From JAYZQT01 sp036136335 (GTDB lineage Bacteria > Pseudomonadota > Alphaproteobacteria > MPNO01 > UBA830): a DNA stretch of 64,000 bases. The notes beneath the pieces were generated by a model. It had not been told where the DNA came from. It worked only from the letters and a program-made list of their open reading frames with translations, and did no database searches. Of the stretch, positions 51,953 through 62,199 are shown in pieces. The stretch lies in assembly GCA_036136335.1 (NCBI GenBank), contig JAYZQT010000030.1:1-64000 (forward strand), read 5' to 3'. Position 1 is the stretch's first letter. Every line of letters starts with the position of its first letter. The translations under genes and the position numbers were made by a program.

Positions 51953-53578
51953 CTACGATTCGCTCCTGAACGCCACAGCAAAACGTATGGCGTCCAATCG
52001 GTTCGGTACTATTTGTTCGGGCGGGATCTCGTCCAGCGCACCCAGCGATTCGAGAACGACTTCGGCATTGCCAGGCATTCCCGTCAAGAAACAGGTTTTA
52101 CCAGTGCGGATAGCCTCCGAAACAAGTTCCGCAATTGCCACAGCCGCGCTGGTATCGAGATGCTCGGTTCGACCAAAATCATAAATTATCACCTTATAAG
52201 GTGAACCCATTTTTTGTACCGATTTGGACAAGTATCGAGCAGACGCGTAGGAAAACCGGCCCCGCAGTGAGATTAACCCCACATCGCCGTTACCTTTTGC
52301 CAGCTGGGCCAATTCATTGGCATTGAGTTGGGTATTGTTACCCGACAAGGAGGTTTCTTTCACTCCTTTCATTTCCTCTATCGCCATCCACCGGGCATTT
52401 ACAAACCCGGCAACAATTAAACCGACAGCAACTGCGGTGATTAGATCCACGAAAACCGTTAGAAACAGCGTGACAAACATCACGAACAATTCGTCGCGGG
52501 GTACCCGACGAAAACGTTTGAGATATCCCCAGTCGATTATGTCCCAGCCGACCTTCATGAGGATCCCCGCAAGCACGGACTGAGGGATAATTTCGGCGGC
52601 GGGCCCCAGACCAAGCACAAGCGCCAGCAAGACGAAGGCATGCAACGCGCCTGAAAACGGTGAATTTCCCCCTGCCCGCACATTCACGACAGTCCGCATG
52701 GTCGCACCCGCACCCGGCAAACCGCCAACAAGACCCGAAACCATATTCCCGATCCCCTGGCCAATGAGTTCACGGTTGGAATCATGTCTCGTCCGGGTAA
52801 TGGAATCTGCAACAAGTGATGTCAGCAGACTGTCGATGGACCCAAGAAGGGCAAGCACCATCGCAGGCTGCAAAAACAACAACAATTTTCCCACGGAGAC
52901 CGTCGGAAGAAATAATTCCGGTAGTCCGGTTGGGACTTCGCCGATGATCGGTGCGCCCGGCAGAACAAAAAATGCAAGAAGCGTGCCGAAAATCAGTGCC
53001 GCTAACGCCGGAGGCAGATAGGTACGCAAACGAACTGGCCAGAAAATCATTATCGCTATTGAAATAGCGGCGACTGCCAACGCCTCCGGGTTTGCCAAAT
53101 TTTTTATCTCCGACCACGCGAGGATATTTACCAATGGTCCTCCCGGTAAGCCGTCGAGCCCAGCAAAAGGTCGCACCTGGATGATGATAATGATCACACC
53201 AATACCAGACATAAATCCGGATACAACAGAATGGGGAGTGTATGATACGTAGCGTCCGACCCGAATGAGTCCGAAGACGATCTGTATCAGACCACCAAGC
53301 ATAACGATGGCAAATGCGTCCGGAAGATTATCGGCAAACTGGGTGACAATCGCACCCATAACGACTGTCATCGGGCCCGTCGGGCCGGAAACCTGTATTC
53401 TAGTGCCACCAAATACGGCGGCAAAAAACCCGACCGCAATAGCTCCATATAACCCGGCGATAGGGCCAGCACCCGATGCCACCCCGAAGGCCAGCGCCAG
53501 TGGCAGGGCAACCACGGCCGCCGTCAATCCGCCGTAGATATCTCCGAGAATCCCATCCGGTGCAGGTCCCACCGACAT
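51953..53578 (-). CDS. SulP-family anion transporter with STAS domain
   Basis: A 541-aa inner-membrane protein of the SLC26/SulP family. The N-terminal DGILGDIYGGLTAAVVALPLALAFG is the family signature. About 10-14 membrane segments extend to residue 400, followed by a cytosolic STAS domain from about 440 (VGLISLRGRFSYASARYLSK ... IIYDFGRTEHLDTSAAVAIAELV). The substrate may be sulfate, bicarbonate or another anion. Its start shares two bases with the dipeptidase stop (TGATG). It converges on the ABM gene with zero spacing. Confidence 0.92.
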   Translation of the reverse strand: MSVGPAPDGILGDIYGGLTAAVVALPLALAFGVASGAGPIAGLYGAIAVGFFAAVFGGTRIQVSGPTGPMTVVMGAIVTQFADNLPDAFAIVMLGGLIQIVFGLIRVGRYVSYTPHSVVSGFMSGIGVIIIIIQVRPFAGLDGLPGGPLVNILAWSEIKNLANPEALAVAAISIAIMIFWPVRLRTYLPPALAALIFGTLLAFFVLPGAPIIGEVPTGLPELFLPTVSVGKLLLFLQPAMVLALLGSIDSLLTSLVADSITRTRHDSNRELIGQGIGNMVSGLVGGLPGAGATMRTVVNVRAGGNSPFSGALHAFVLLALVLGLGPAAEIIPQSVLAGILMKVGWDIIDWGYLKRFRRVPRDELFVMFVTLFLTVFVDLITAVAVGLIVAGFVNARWMAIEEMKGVKETSLSGNNTQLNANELAQLAKGNGDVGLISLRGRFSYASARYLSKSVQKMGSPYKVIIYDFGRTEHLDTSAAVAIAELVSEAIRTGKTCFLTGMPGNAEVVLESLGALDEIPPEQIVPNRLDAIRFAVAFRSES

Positions 53579-54555
53579 CAGCCAGTACCGGAAAATGAGG
53601 TTTCAAAAAACGCAAGCCAGTTTTCGCCCATTATTTTTGCGGTATCGGTTTCAGAAAACCCACGGGCCAAAAGGCCTTCTGTAATATTTTTGAAATCCAG
53701 ATTCCCGCAAAACCATGGCGGTTGCGGCGGAAAGCCCGCATCATTAGCTGACCCTTCACCATAATCAACGTCTTTCGTCCAGCGCCCGACGCGCATCCAT
53801 TCCACAACACTGTCTGGCTGGTCCTGACAAAGGTCACTACCTATCCCGATATTTTCCACTCCCATCAGGTCAGCTGTCCGCGCCACCATTTCGCAAAAAC
53901 CTACAAGCGTGCAGTTCGATTTGTCCCTCAGGTGATGTGGGTAAAGAGAAAATCCGAGCATTCCGCCACTTTCCCCGAGAGCCCTTAAAACATCGTCTGA
54001 CTTGTTACGAACCGCAGGATACCAAAAAGATGGGTTTGCGTGGGTAATGGCAATAGGACGCTCCGAATGCTCTATGGCATCCATCGTGGATTGCTCACCC
54101 GAATGACTCATGTCGATTGCCAACCCGACCCGGTTCATTTCTCGAATTACCTGCCGACCCATTCGGGTTATCCCTGTATCATTTTCTTCGTAACACCCGG
54201 CCGCGAGCAAACTTTGATTGTTATAGGAAAGCTGCATGAACCGCGCACCAAGCTGGTGGCAAACCTCAACCAACCCGATATCGTCCTCGATGGGGGAACA
54301 GTTCTGGAACCCGAAGATGATTGCTGTGCACCCAGTCTCGTGGGCCCGCCGGACGTCCTCCGCTGTCCGTCCAGGTATGATCAGGTCGGGATACCGTTCA
54401 AAACGACGGTTCCAATCAGCAAAATTCTGAACGGTTTCGCGAAAATCCTCGTGATAACAAATTGTCACATTCACTGCGGACACACCGCCCGTCTTCATTT
54501 CACGAAATATCTTTTCCGACCAGTTTGCGTACTGGCAACCATCAATTACGATCAT
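53578..54555 (-). CDS. Membrane dipeptidase (peptidase M19) family protein
   Basis: A 325-aa zinc-dependent amidohydrolase-fold enzyme of the renal dipeptidase family. DGCQYANW opens the first metal site, with the lysine/His region in DMSHSGEQSTMDAIEHSERPIAITHANPS and GIGSDLCQDQP completing it. There is no membrane segment despite the family name, so it is probably cytosolic. Relatives cleave L-D dipeptides or hydrolyse N-acyl or lactam amides. It is coupled to sulP (stop/start overlap) and divergent from ridA. Confidence 0.9.
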   Translation of the reverse strand: MIVIDGCQYANWSEKIFREMKTGGVSAVNVTICYHEDFRETVQNFADWNRRFERYPDLIIPGRTAEDVRRAHETGCTAIIFGFQNCSPIEDDIGLVEVCHQLGARFMQLSYNNQSLLAAGCYEENDTGITRMGRQVIREMNRVGLAIDMSHSGEQSTMDAIEHSERPIAITHANPSFWYPAVRNKSDDVLRALGESGGMLGFSLYPHHLRDKSNCTLVGFCEMVARTADLMGVENIGIGSDLCQDQPDSVVEWMRVGRWTKDVDYGEGSANDAGFPPQPPWFCGNLDFKNITEGLLARGFSETDTAKIMGENWLAFFETSFSGTG

Positions 54556-54665
54556 ACTTCGATTTGGGAGGACGCTTGCAACATGCTGCCACTATACCCA
54601 GTCTAAGGGCATTGCTGCTAGGGCTAGGCAGGACTGAAACCGTTACGACTTCAGGTGCATTACGA

Positions 54666-55160
54666 ATGAACAATACCGATACCGTTGAAGACCGGCTGCG
54701 GGCTGCAGGCCTCACGCTCCCAAATCGCGAAGGTCCGTCCTTCGATTACGACCCGTACAAATGTTACGGCGATACGGTTTATCTTGCTGGAATTCTTGGC
54801 AAGGAAAACGGCTCAGTACAAAACACCGGAAAAGTAGGTGCGGAAATAGGGCAGAAAGAAGCTGGACGCCAGATGCAAATTTGTTCTCTGCAGGCGCTCA
54901 ACTGGCTCAAACAGGCTGCCCAGGGCGAGCTCGACCGAATCAGTGGCATCCTGCAAATGAGGGCTTATGTGGCCTGTACACCGCATTTTGAGGGTATTTC
55001 TCAGGTTGCTGACCACGCGTCGCGGGTGTTTGTGACTGCCTTCGGCAACGCGGGCCGACACCCGCGCAGTGTCCTCGGCATGATGCGTCTGCCGCAAGAT
55101 GCACCGGTCATGATCGATCTGGTGGCTGGAATTAGCGGTTCCTCCACTCCGGATCCGTGA
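54666..55160 (+). CDS. RidA (YjgF/YER057c/UK114) family protein
   Basis: A 164-aa member. The start at ATG 54666 gives the usual family N-terminus (NNTDTVEDRLRAAGLTLP); the longer in-frame start at 54462 would overlap the dipeptidase gene on the other strand by nearly 100 bp. MRAYVACTPHFEGISQVADHASRVFVTAFG and HPRSVLGMMRLPQDAPVMIDLVA are the conserved C-terminal core, with the Arg in RSVLG at the carboxylate-binding site. RidA deaminates reactive enamines or imines; this subgroup is longer than canonical RidA (about 130 aa) and could be specialised. Confidence 0.88.
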   Translation: MNNTDTVEDRLRAAGLTLPNREGPSFDYDPYKCYGDTVYLAGILGKENGSVQNTGKVGAEIGQKEAGRQMQICSLQALNWLKQAAQGELDRISGILQMRAYVACTPHFEGISQVADHASRVFVTAFGNAGRHPRSVLGMMRLPQDAPVMIDLVAGISGSSTPDP

Positions 55161-55227
55161 ACCGGGTTAAATTAAATATACCTGAGGAAGCACAGAAGCC
55201 TAGAAACGGTGGACGCCGTCACGTGCC

Positions 55228-57540
55228 CTATTCCGAATCACCGTCGGCCGCACCAGAATCCGTGCGCACTGCGGATTCGGCGGTCGATTTTGGAACTCGC
55301 TTGCCACGGTCTGGGTGAGCGGACGTCTCCATGTAGACAGGGGGGGCACCACCGCCTTTTTCCTCGCCGAAGTAAAGCGTCTGGTGAGGGAACGGAATTT
55401 CAATTCCAAGCTCGTCAAACCTCCGCTTCATGCGGCGGTTAAATTCGCGTCCAATCTGCCATTGCTTGATGGGCTTGGTGGTGAAGCGTGCGCGAACCAC
55501 GACAGCCGAATCATCAAAACGTTGAACGCCCATGATTTCGATTGGTTCATTGATCATCGGACCATAGAAGGTATCTGCCTGCATCTCGGCACCAAGATCT
55601 CGCAGCACCTCAATTACTTCGTCTATATCCTCGCGGTAGGCTATCCCGACGTCAAAAACATACCGTGAAAAATCCTTGGTCATGTTTTCGACCATGCCCA
55701 CGGAGCTAAACGGGATTATGTGCACATTGCCGCCAAGGTCCCGAAGGCGAAGAGTTCTAATTGTGATTTCTTCGACTGCGCCAGACTTCTCGTTTACGCG
55801 GACGATATCACCGATTGCAAACTGGTCTTCTGCGAGAATAAACACACCCGTAATAACGTCCTTAACCAGGGTCTGGGCCCCAAACCCGACCGCAAGGCCA
55901 ATAACTCCCGCGCCAGCCAAAAGTGGCCCAATATCAACACCGATTTCAGACAGGACGATGAGCACCACGATTGTCGCCACGACCAATAGCAGTGCCTTCC
56001 GCAATAATGGCAGCAGGGTTTTCGCGCGCGCACTGACCTCGCGATCACCATCTTCGCCACGTGCTAGATATCTTTCAATGACGGAGCTAACCACCTCCCA
56101 AAGGGCCACTGCGACGACAATCACCAATCCACTTGAGATAGCACTCCCCAGGATGCGCCGGCCATAATCAGTTCTCACCCAACCAAACGCGTCGACGCCC
56201 CAAGCCTGTAAAATTGCAAAAACAGCAATTGCTGAAATCACGGTGACAATCGCCGTCTCTAGAACCGCAAAGTAACGATTGGTTCTGGCTGCAAGGCCGG
56301 GATATCGCGATAGCGTCTCCGGACGCACGCCGAAGCCTTTCCGGACAGTTGTATGGGAGAGGATCATCAGAATTTTGGCAATTGTCAGGATTACAAGACT
56401 CAGAGCACTAGCTCGCAATATGAATTCGAATCCTCCTGTAATTCCGAGGGCCCAAACACCATAAACGGCAACCAGATAAACAATGGCAAGTACATGCCAC
56501 AGATCAGCAAGCCGACGCCTTGCTATCCTAAGTCCCGGCAGCGCGCCACCTTCTTGGCCGCCAACCCAGCCTGCAACGGTCTGGCGTACCTGAAGTACAA
56601 AGATAATAGCGAGGATGACAATCAGAAAGCCTATCGTATTGACTAGGGCGAGATAGCCGCTGAATGGCAAGCCGAGAAGCAGAACTGCTTCGGCGAGAAA
56701 ATATCCGTACACGCCCACGTTGGTAAATCTTCGCACCCAAAGCACGATGTAATTTGCATTCTCATTATCAATCGTCAGAACTCTCAATCCCACCGCCCTA
56801 GGAACAAAGATCATCCGCGTCAGTGACATTACCGCGCGTGCAATAACACTGGAATTTACAAGGGCCAACGCAACCAGGCGGGTCATTTCTGCCGGGTCGA
56901 GAAATGCCAAAACCAAATAGGCCGCAGCCGCAAATGCTGCGATAGGCAACACATCGATAAACGTTCTGGCGAGCAGAAACGGTAATCGAAGAATAACTGA
57001 ATCGCGCTCGCTTCCCTCAACGGCCGTTCGGGCTCGATGCAATAAACGGCGAACAGCCCACTCAACAAGCAGCGCAGAAAGAAAAAGAGCAAATATCTTC
57101 CAAATGGTATCAATCCAGATAACGCGGTTTTCAGGCAGTGATACTTGGCGTGTTATCCAAACGGCGAACCGGGGCACATCAAGGAGCATGCCCGCGGCGA
57201 TCACCAGTTCCCGACTAACGCTTTCAATTCTGGCAGACAATTCTTGGATCATCTGACCACCAGAGCGACCCTGCTTTGTTTCCGTTAATTGTGTTTTCGG
57301 ACCAGCAGACGCCTGCAGAGCCTTCAGGCCGGCGATCAGTTCGCGTCGCGCTGCCTCATCTTCGAGTGTGCGAACCAAATTGGTTATCGTTGCAGCATCG
57401 ACGCCTGCACCCCCCGTGACCTTTCCCGATGGTCCTGACAAAAGGCTTTGGGCGCAGATCGACATTGGCATAGCCAAGATGCCAACGACGCAACAAAAGC
57501 GGAAAATTATGTAAAAATCGAAGCGGCGCATTTTTCTCAT
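55228..57540 (-). CDS. MscS-family mechanosensitive channel, large form
   Basis: A 770-aa channel with an N-terminal signal-like segment (RFDFYIIFRFCCVVGILAMPMSICAQS). A periplasmic linker is followed by about ten membrane helices. The MscS core (LAGAGVIGLAVGFGAQTLVKDVITGVFILAEDQFAIGDIV, roughly residues 540-590) is followed by the beta domain and a charged C-terminal tail. This layout is closer to MscK/YbdG-type large channels than to the minimal MscS. ATG at 57540 was chosen; 57588 and 57531 are alternatives. Protects against hypo-osmotic shock. Confidence 0.9.
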   Translation of the reverse strand: MRKMRRFDFYIIFRFCCVVGILAMPMSICAQSLLSGPSGKVTGGAGVDAATITNLVRTLEDEAARRELIAGLKALQASAGPKTQLTETKQGRSGGQMIQELSARIESVSRELVIAAGMLLDVPRFAVWITRQVSLPENRVIWIDTIWKIFALFLSALLVEWAVRRLLHRARTAVEGSERDSVILRLPFLLARTFIDVLPIAAFAAAAYLVLAFLDPAEMTRLVALALVNSSVIARAVMSLTRMIFVPRAVGLRVLTIDNENANYIVLWVRRFTNVGVYGYFLAEAVLLLGLPFSGYLALVNTIGFLIVILAIIFVLQVRQTVAGWVGGQEGGALPGLRIARRRLADLWHVLAIVYLVAVYGVWALGITGGFEFILRASALSLVILTIAKILMILSHTTVRKGFGVRPETLSRYPGLAARTNRYFAVLETAIVTVISAIAVFAILQAWGVDAFGWVRTDYGRRILGSAISSGLVIVVAVALWEVVSSVIERYLARGEDGDREVSARAKTLLPLLRKALLLVVATIVVLIVLSEIGVDIGPLLAGAGVIGLAVGFGAQTLVKDVITGVFILAEDQFAIGDIVRVNEKSGAVEEITIRTLRLRDLGGNVHIIPFSSVGMVENMTKDFSRYVFDVGIAYREDIDEVIEVLRDLGAEMQADTFYGPMINEPIEIMGVQRFDDSAVVVRARFTTKPIKQWQIGREFNRRMKRRFDELGIEIPFPHQTLYFGEEKGGGAPPVYMETSAHPDRGKRVPKSTAESAVRTDSGAADGDSE

Positions 57541-57646
57541 GACACTGGTTATTATGACAAACCTATCTTTAAGCCGCACTTCTGTCACACGGTTTGCTGC
57601 TGAATGTTCGCAGCCTATGCTGGCCGTTAGTTTGGGAGCAGCGGCG

Positions 57647-59134
57647 ATGATAAATGATAACGATGAAACCTGCGAGGTCCTCGTCGTTGGTGGTGGTGGT
57701 GCGGGCCTCGCAGCAGCAATTGAGGCAAGGGCCCAGGGCGCATCTGTGATATTGCTGGAGAAGAATGAAAAACTCGGCGGAACAACCGCGTGGTCGATCG
57801 GTTCGTTTACGGCAACTCAAACCCCCCACCAGTTTTCTTCTGGCATCGAAGATGGACCCGACGAACATTTCGCAGACATGGAAAAATTCGCCGGCGAGGA
57901 TGCTCACCGGGACAACCTTGCGCTGAGGCGGATATTTGTAGACAACGCGAGCGAAACACTGCGCTGGCTGATGTCGTTCGGCCTGGAGTTTTTCGGCCCC
58001 ATGCCAGAACCTCCACACACAAAATCTCGCATGCACAATGTTCTCCCGAATTCGCGGGCATATATTCGGTTGCTCGGCGGGCATGCCAAAAAAACTGGCG
58101 TCGACATCAGATACAACTACCGTGCAGAGCGTTTTTTACTGGACGGGGACCGGGTAACAGGTATTGAAGGTACCGGACCAAAAGGTGTCATAAAAATACG
58201 TGCGCGGGCCACAGTACTCGCCAGCGGTGACTTTGCGGCAAGCGAGGCCTTGAAGACGAAATATATTTCAGATGCGGTTGCCCGGGTGGATGCTATGAAC
58301 CCCACCGCCACCGGTGATGGGCACGATATGGCATTGCCGCTTGGAGCACGAGTGATAAACGGCGACATACTTTCGGGGCCAAACCTTCGGTTTATAGCGC
58401 CGCCGAATGAGACCATCGATCGACGCCTGCCGCCATCGCGGATTGTTACTAGACTAATGAAACTAGGGTTGCGTTTTCTGCCCGGCTGCTTGCTGCGGCC
58501 ATTCGTCTTGCGGTTCACCACGACGTCCATTGCGCCAGAACTCGATTTCTTCAAAGATGGTGCCCTACTGATCAATAAACGTGGGGAACGGATAGACGCC
58601 ACCGCCGCCGAGCTCGGTCTCGCGACCGCAGAACAACCAGACCAGATTGGGTATGTAATTCTGGATTCGCAGCTTGCAAAGCGCTATTCGGCCTGGCCAC
58701 ATTTTATCGCAACAGCGCCGGGGGTCGCTTATGCTTATTTTGATGACTTCCGGAGAACGCGGCCAGACATTTTCTATGAAGCCGAAACCATGGAAAAACT
58801 CGCAGAAGCCCTCCACATGCCCTTAGAAACAATTAATGGGTCAATCATCTCACACAACTCAAGCGACACACCACACAAACTGATACATCCACCTTATTAC
58901 TCACTCGGGCCTGCCAAAGCGTACATCGTTCTCACTGACGGCGGGCTTGCAGTGGATGAAAAGCTGCAGCCACTTGGAAACGGAAACAAACCGATAGAAG
59001 GGCTGTGGGCGGCCGGGTCTGTAGGGCAAGGCGGACTATTGCTAAAGGGTCACGGCCACCATATCGGGTGGGCGTTCACGTCAGGCCGACTGGCTGGAAG
59101 AAATGCAGCGCTATCAACCACTGATCGCGGTTGA
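57647..59134 (+). CDS. FAD-dependent oxidoreductase (fumarate reductase/ketosteroid dehydrogenase-like)
   Basis: A 495-aa flavoprotein. The start ATG 57647 has GGGAG nine bases upstream and begins two steps before the dinucleotide-binding motif VLVVGGGGAGLAAAIEAR (GxGxxG). ILLEKNEKLGGTTAWSIGSF matches the FAD-binding domain 2 family of fumarate reductase flavoprotein and 3-ketosteroid-delta1-dehydrogenase. The closing GLWAAGSVGQGGLLLKGHGHHIGWAFTSGRLAGRNAA is diagnostic. The substrate is unknown. Divergent from the mechanosensitive channel; the formate ligase gene follows 58 bp downstream. Confidence 0.88.
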   Translation: MINDNDETCEVLVVGGGGAGLAAAIEARAQGASVILLEKNEKLGGTTAWSIGSFTATQTPHQFSSGIEDGPDEHFADMEKFAGEDAHRDNLALRRIFVDNASETLRWLMSFGLEFFGPMPEPPHTKSRMHNVLPNSRAYIRLLGGHAKKTGVDIRYNYRAERFLLDGDRVTGIEGTGPKGVIKIRARATVLASGDFAASEALKTKYISDAVARVDAMNPTATGDGHDMALPLGARVINGDILSGPNLRFIAPPNETIDRRLPPSRIVTRLMKLGLRFLPGCLLRPFVLRFTTTSIAPELDFFKDGALLINKRGERIDATAAELGLATAEQPDQIGYVILDSQLAKRYSAWPHFIATAPGVAYAYFDDFRRTRPDIFYEAETMEKLAEALHMPLETINGSIISHNSSDTPHKLIHPPYYSLGPAKAYIVLTDGGLAVDEKLQPLGNGNKPIEGLWAAGSVGQGGLLLKGHGHHIGWAFTSGRLAGRNAALSTTDRG

Positions 59135-59192
59135 GAATTTGTCCCAACTAACATAGGTTGCGGTCCTTCTTCCCACCAGTGGACCATCCGCA

Positions 59193-60872
59193 ATGCCTGT
59201 TCATGACACTGATATTGAGATCGCGCGCGCCGCTGTAACACTGCCCATAGCAGACGTTGGAGCCAAACTCGGTATACCGTCTGACGCACTGCACCAGCAC
59301 GGATTCACAAAGGCTAAGATAGACTATGAATTTTTGCGCGATGTGGGAGCTCGTCCACGTGGGAAGCTGATACTCGTAACCGCTATTACGCCAACCCCGG
59401 CAGGAGAAGGTAAAACGACGACTACCGTCGGTCTTGGTGACGGGCTTAACCGGATTGGAAAAAAAGCGACAATCTGTATTCGAGAACCTTCTCTGGGGCC
59501 CTGCTTCGGTATGAAGGGTGGTGCCGCCGGTGGCGGATATGCTCAGGTGGTTCCAATGGAGGACATCAACCTCCATTTTACCGGTGACATGCACGCGATC
59601 GGTGCCGCCCACAACCTGCTGTCCGCAATGGTCGACAACCATGTGTATTGGGAAAACCAGCTCGGTCTTGATTCGCGACGTATTTCATGGAGGCGGGTTG
59701 TCGATATTAACGACCGCGCGCTCCGCGACATTACAGTGGGTTTAGGTGGTGTCGCCAATGGATTTGCACACGGATCCGGCTTTGACATCACCGTCGCATC
59801 CGAAATCATGGCTATCTTCTGCCTCGCCAAGTCACTTGAAGACCTCGAGCAAAGGCTCGGCGACATCGTCGTTGGGCAAACGCGAAAACGGGAGGCTGTA
59901 ACGGCCAGACAGCTCGAAGCAGATGGCGCAATGACGGTTTTGCTGAAAGACGCGCTGATGCCCAATCTTGTTCAAACGCTGGAAAACAATCCTGCCTTTG
60001 TGCATGGAGGCCCGTTCGCAAATATAGCTCATGGCTGCAACACAGTTATGGCGACTGAGGCCGCGCTCCATCTCTCCGACTATGTCGTCACTGAGGCGGG
60101 GTTTGGAGCGGATCTCGGAGCAGAAAAGTTTTTCGATATTAAATGCCGTAAGGCAGGTTTGCAGCCCGCCGCCGCGGTTATCGTAGCTACCGTGCGCGCG
60201 CTAAAGATGCATGGTGGTGTAGGCCGCACCGACCTCGGCGCTGAGAATGTGAATGCCGTCGGGGAGGGAATTCCCAATCTCCGGCGACACATAGAAAACG
60301 TGAAAAAGTTTGGCGTGCCGCCGGTGGTCGCTATAAACCGTTTTATTTCCGACACGGAAGCTGAAATTGAAGCCATCGCCGCCGCCGCCGACGAAGCTGG
60401 GGCCGAAGTTGTTGAATGTACGCATTGGGCTGATGGATCCGCGGGCACCGAAGCGCTCGCGCGAAAGGTAGTGGAAATTGTGGATCAAGGTGCCGCGAAC
60501 TTCGCGCCTCTCTATCCTGACAGCCTAACCCTGTTCGAAAAGATCAATGCTGTAGCGCGGGAAATCTACCGTGCGTCTGAAGCTACCGCACCCAAAGGCC
60601 TAAAGGATCAGCTAAGGCGGTGGGAAGATGACGGATATGGTCACCTGCCGGTATGCATGGCAAAGACCCAGTACAGCTTCTCAACTGACCCCGAACGCAA
60701 GGGCGCTCCCGACGATCATGTCGTTCCCGTACGAGACGTGCGCCTGTCAGCAGGTGCCGAATTCGTCGTCGCAATTTGTGGAGATATCATGACGATGCCG
60801 GGCCTGCCACGGGTACCAGCGGCCAATTCAATTCGTCTCGGTGACGGTGGGCTCGTGGAAGGCTTATTCTAG
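59193..60872 (+). CDS. fhs: Formate-tetrahydrofolate ligase
   Basis: A 559-aa enzyme that joins formate to tetrahydrofolate using ATP, giving 10-formyl-THF. The ATP-binding loop TPTPAGEGKTTTTVGLGDGL is at residues 67-86. EPSLGPCFGMKGGAAGGGYAQVVPMEDINLHFTGDMHAI is a family hallmark, and the C-terminal GDIMTMPGLPRVPAAN is intact. It links one-carbon units to purine and methionine synthesis. Neighbouring FAD oxidoreductase, MFS and SDR genes suggest that formate may arise from a demethylation-type pathway; that is inference. Confidence 0.95.
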   Translation: MPVHDTDIEIARAAVTLPIADVGAKLGIPSDALHQHGFTKAKIDYEFLRDVGARPRGKLILVTAITPTPAGEGKTTTTVGLGDGLNRIGKKATICIREPSLGPCFGMKGGAAGGGYAQVVPMEDINLHFTGDMHAIGAAHNLLSAMVDNHVYWENQLGLDSRRISWRRVVDINDRALRDITVGLGGVANGFAHGSGFDITVASEIMAIFCLAKSLEDLEQRLGDIVVGQTRKREAVTARQLEADGAMTVLLKDALMPNLVQTLENNPAFVHGGPFANIAHGCNTVMATEAALHLSDYVVTEAGFGADLGAEKFFDIKCRKAGLQPAAAVIVATVRALKMHGGVGRTDLGAENVNAVGEGIPNLRRHIENVKKFGVPPVVAINRFISDTEAEIEAIAAAADEAGAEVVECTHWADGSAGTEALARKVVEIVDQGAANFAPLYPDSLTLFEKINAVAREIYRASEATAPKGLKDQLRRWEDDGYGHLPVCMAKTQYSFSTDPERKGAPDDHVVPVRDVRLSAGAEFVVAICGDIMTMPGLPRVPAANSIRLGDGGLVEGLF

Positions 60873-60915
60873 AAAACATACCTTTTTTCCCTCCCAAACC
60901 CCCTAAACCTGGCTC

Positions 60916-62169
60916 ATGGCTCTCGCGCCCGACGTCTCCCAAAATATTGGTTTTGGTCCACCACATCCATACCGCTGGGCAATGCTCGGTGGCGTTTGGC
61001 TGCTTTATTTTGCCTTTGCCATCGCAATCGCATCCATGGCGCCACTGGTATACAGGATCATGCCCGCGCTAGGTATGCACCGCGGTGAAATGGGGACGGT
61101 TCTGGCGGCCTGGCAACTCACCTATATTTTCTGTTCGGTTCCGTGTGGCGGGCTACTGGACCGTTTCGGTCCGCGCCGAATGATGTTTGTATCTATCATC
61201 GTGATCGCACTTTCAGTGTTTTTGCGCGGGTTCGCTTCGGATTATCTCACCCTATTGCTTGCCGTGATGGTGTTCGGGTTGGGGGGACCATTAATTTCGT
61301 CGGGTGCACCAAAGGTAGTCAGCTTGTGGTTCGTTGGCAAAGAGCGGGGCCTTGCCATGGGTATTTATTTCACCGGAAATGCGATGGGCGGGATTGTAGC
61401 AATAGCTCTGACAAACAGTGTATTTCTGCCGGCTGTTGGCGGTGACTGGCGTGACCTGATGAATACCTATGCGCTGTTCATACTGGCAGTCGGCATCCTC
61501 TGGCTAGCAGTTAGCGCCCATCCAGCGAGCAGAAACATGGAAGCGAAACTGTCGGCAGAAGAAAAACGCCGCTCGCGGGACGTATTTGTTGAATTAATAC
61601 GCGATCCTGTGGTTCGACTGGTCCTGCTGATGGGTTTGTTCATCCTGTTCTTCAATCATGGCATGACACACTGGTTACCCGAACTGTTAAGGTCATACGG
61701 CATGACGCCAACGAAAGCCGGGTACTGGGCAGCCTTGCCAACACTTTTCGGTATGGTTGCGTCGCTTTCACTTCCGCGTTTGGCGACACCAGACAAGCGT
61801 TTTGCGGTCCTTATGGCATTGTTCATTTCAGCCGCAGTGGCCACGGTTCTGATTTATTCAGCGACCGGCCCGTTACTTGCGATAGGGCTGGTTTTACAGG
61901 GCATGTGCAGGGGCGCGATGACGTCGATTTCAATCCTGTTGTTGATAGAAAGCGGAGACGGCAATACCAGCCGCGTGGGCGCCGCGAGTGGTCTTTATTT
62001 TTCGGTCGGCGAAGTCGGTGGCGTTCTCGGCCCGATGTCAATGGGTGTTCTGGCCCATGCCACTGGCAGTTTTGACACCTCACTGTTCATGATGTTCGGT
62101 GTAGCCTGCCTTTTGATGGGCATACTCTTGCGATTGCGTGCGGTGCAGGCAAAAGGAAAAACGTGCTAA
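60916..62169 (+). CDS. Major facilitator superfamily transporter
   Basis: A 417-aa twelve-helix carrier. The first-half motif A is GLLDRFGPRRMMF (residues about 76-88). A second cytosolic loop SAEEKRRSRDVFVELIRDP separates the halves. Close to nitrate/nitrite and CynX-like MFS carriers in general shape, but the substrate cannot be read. It sits between fhs (43-bp gap) and an SDR gene (30-bp gap), all rightward, consistent with uptake of the substrate for that group. Confidence 0.88.
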   Translation: MALAPDVSQNIGFGPPHPYRWAMLGGVWLLYFAFAIAIASMAPLVYRIMPALGMHRGEMGTVLAAWQLTYIFCSVPCGGLLDRFGPRRMMFVSIIVIALSVFLRGFASDYLTLLLAVMVFGLGGPLISSGAPKVVSLWFVGKERGLAMGIYFTGNAMGGIVAIALTNSVFLPAVGGDWRDLMNTYALFILAVGILWLAVSAHPASRNMEAKLSAEEKRRSRDVFVELIRDPVVRLVLLMGLFILFFNHGMTHWLPELLRSYGMTPTKAGYWAALPTLFGMVASLSLPRLATPDKRFAVLMALFISAAVATVLIYSATGPLLAIGLVLQGMCRGAMTSISILLLIESGDGNTSRVGAASGLYFSVGEVGGVLGPMSMGVLAHATGSFDTSLFMMFGVACLLMGILLRLRAVQAKGKTC

Positions 62170-62199
62170 TTTGTAGATTGATAATGGGGGCCAACTGAC

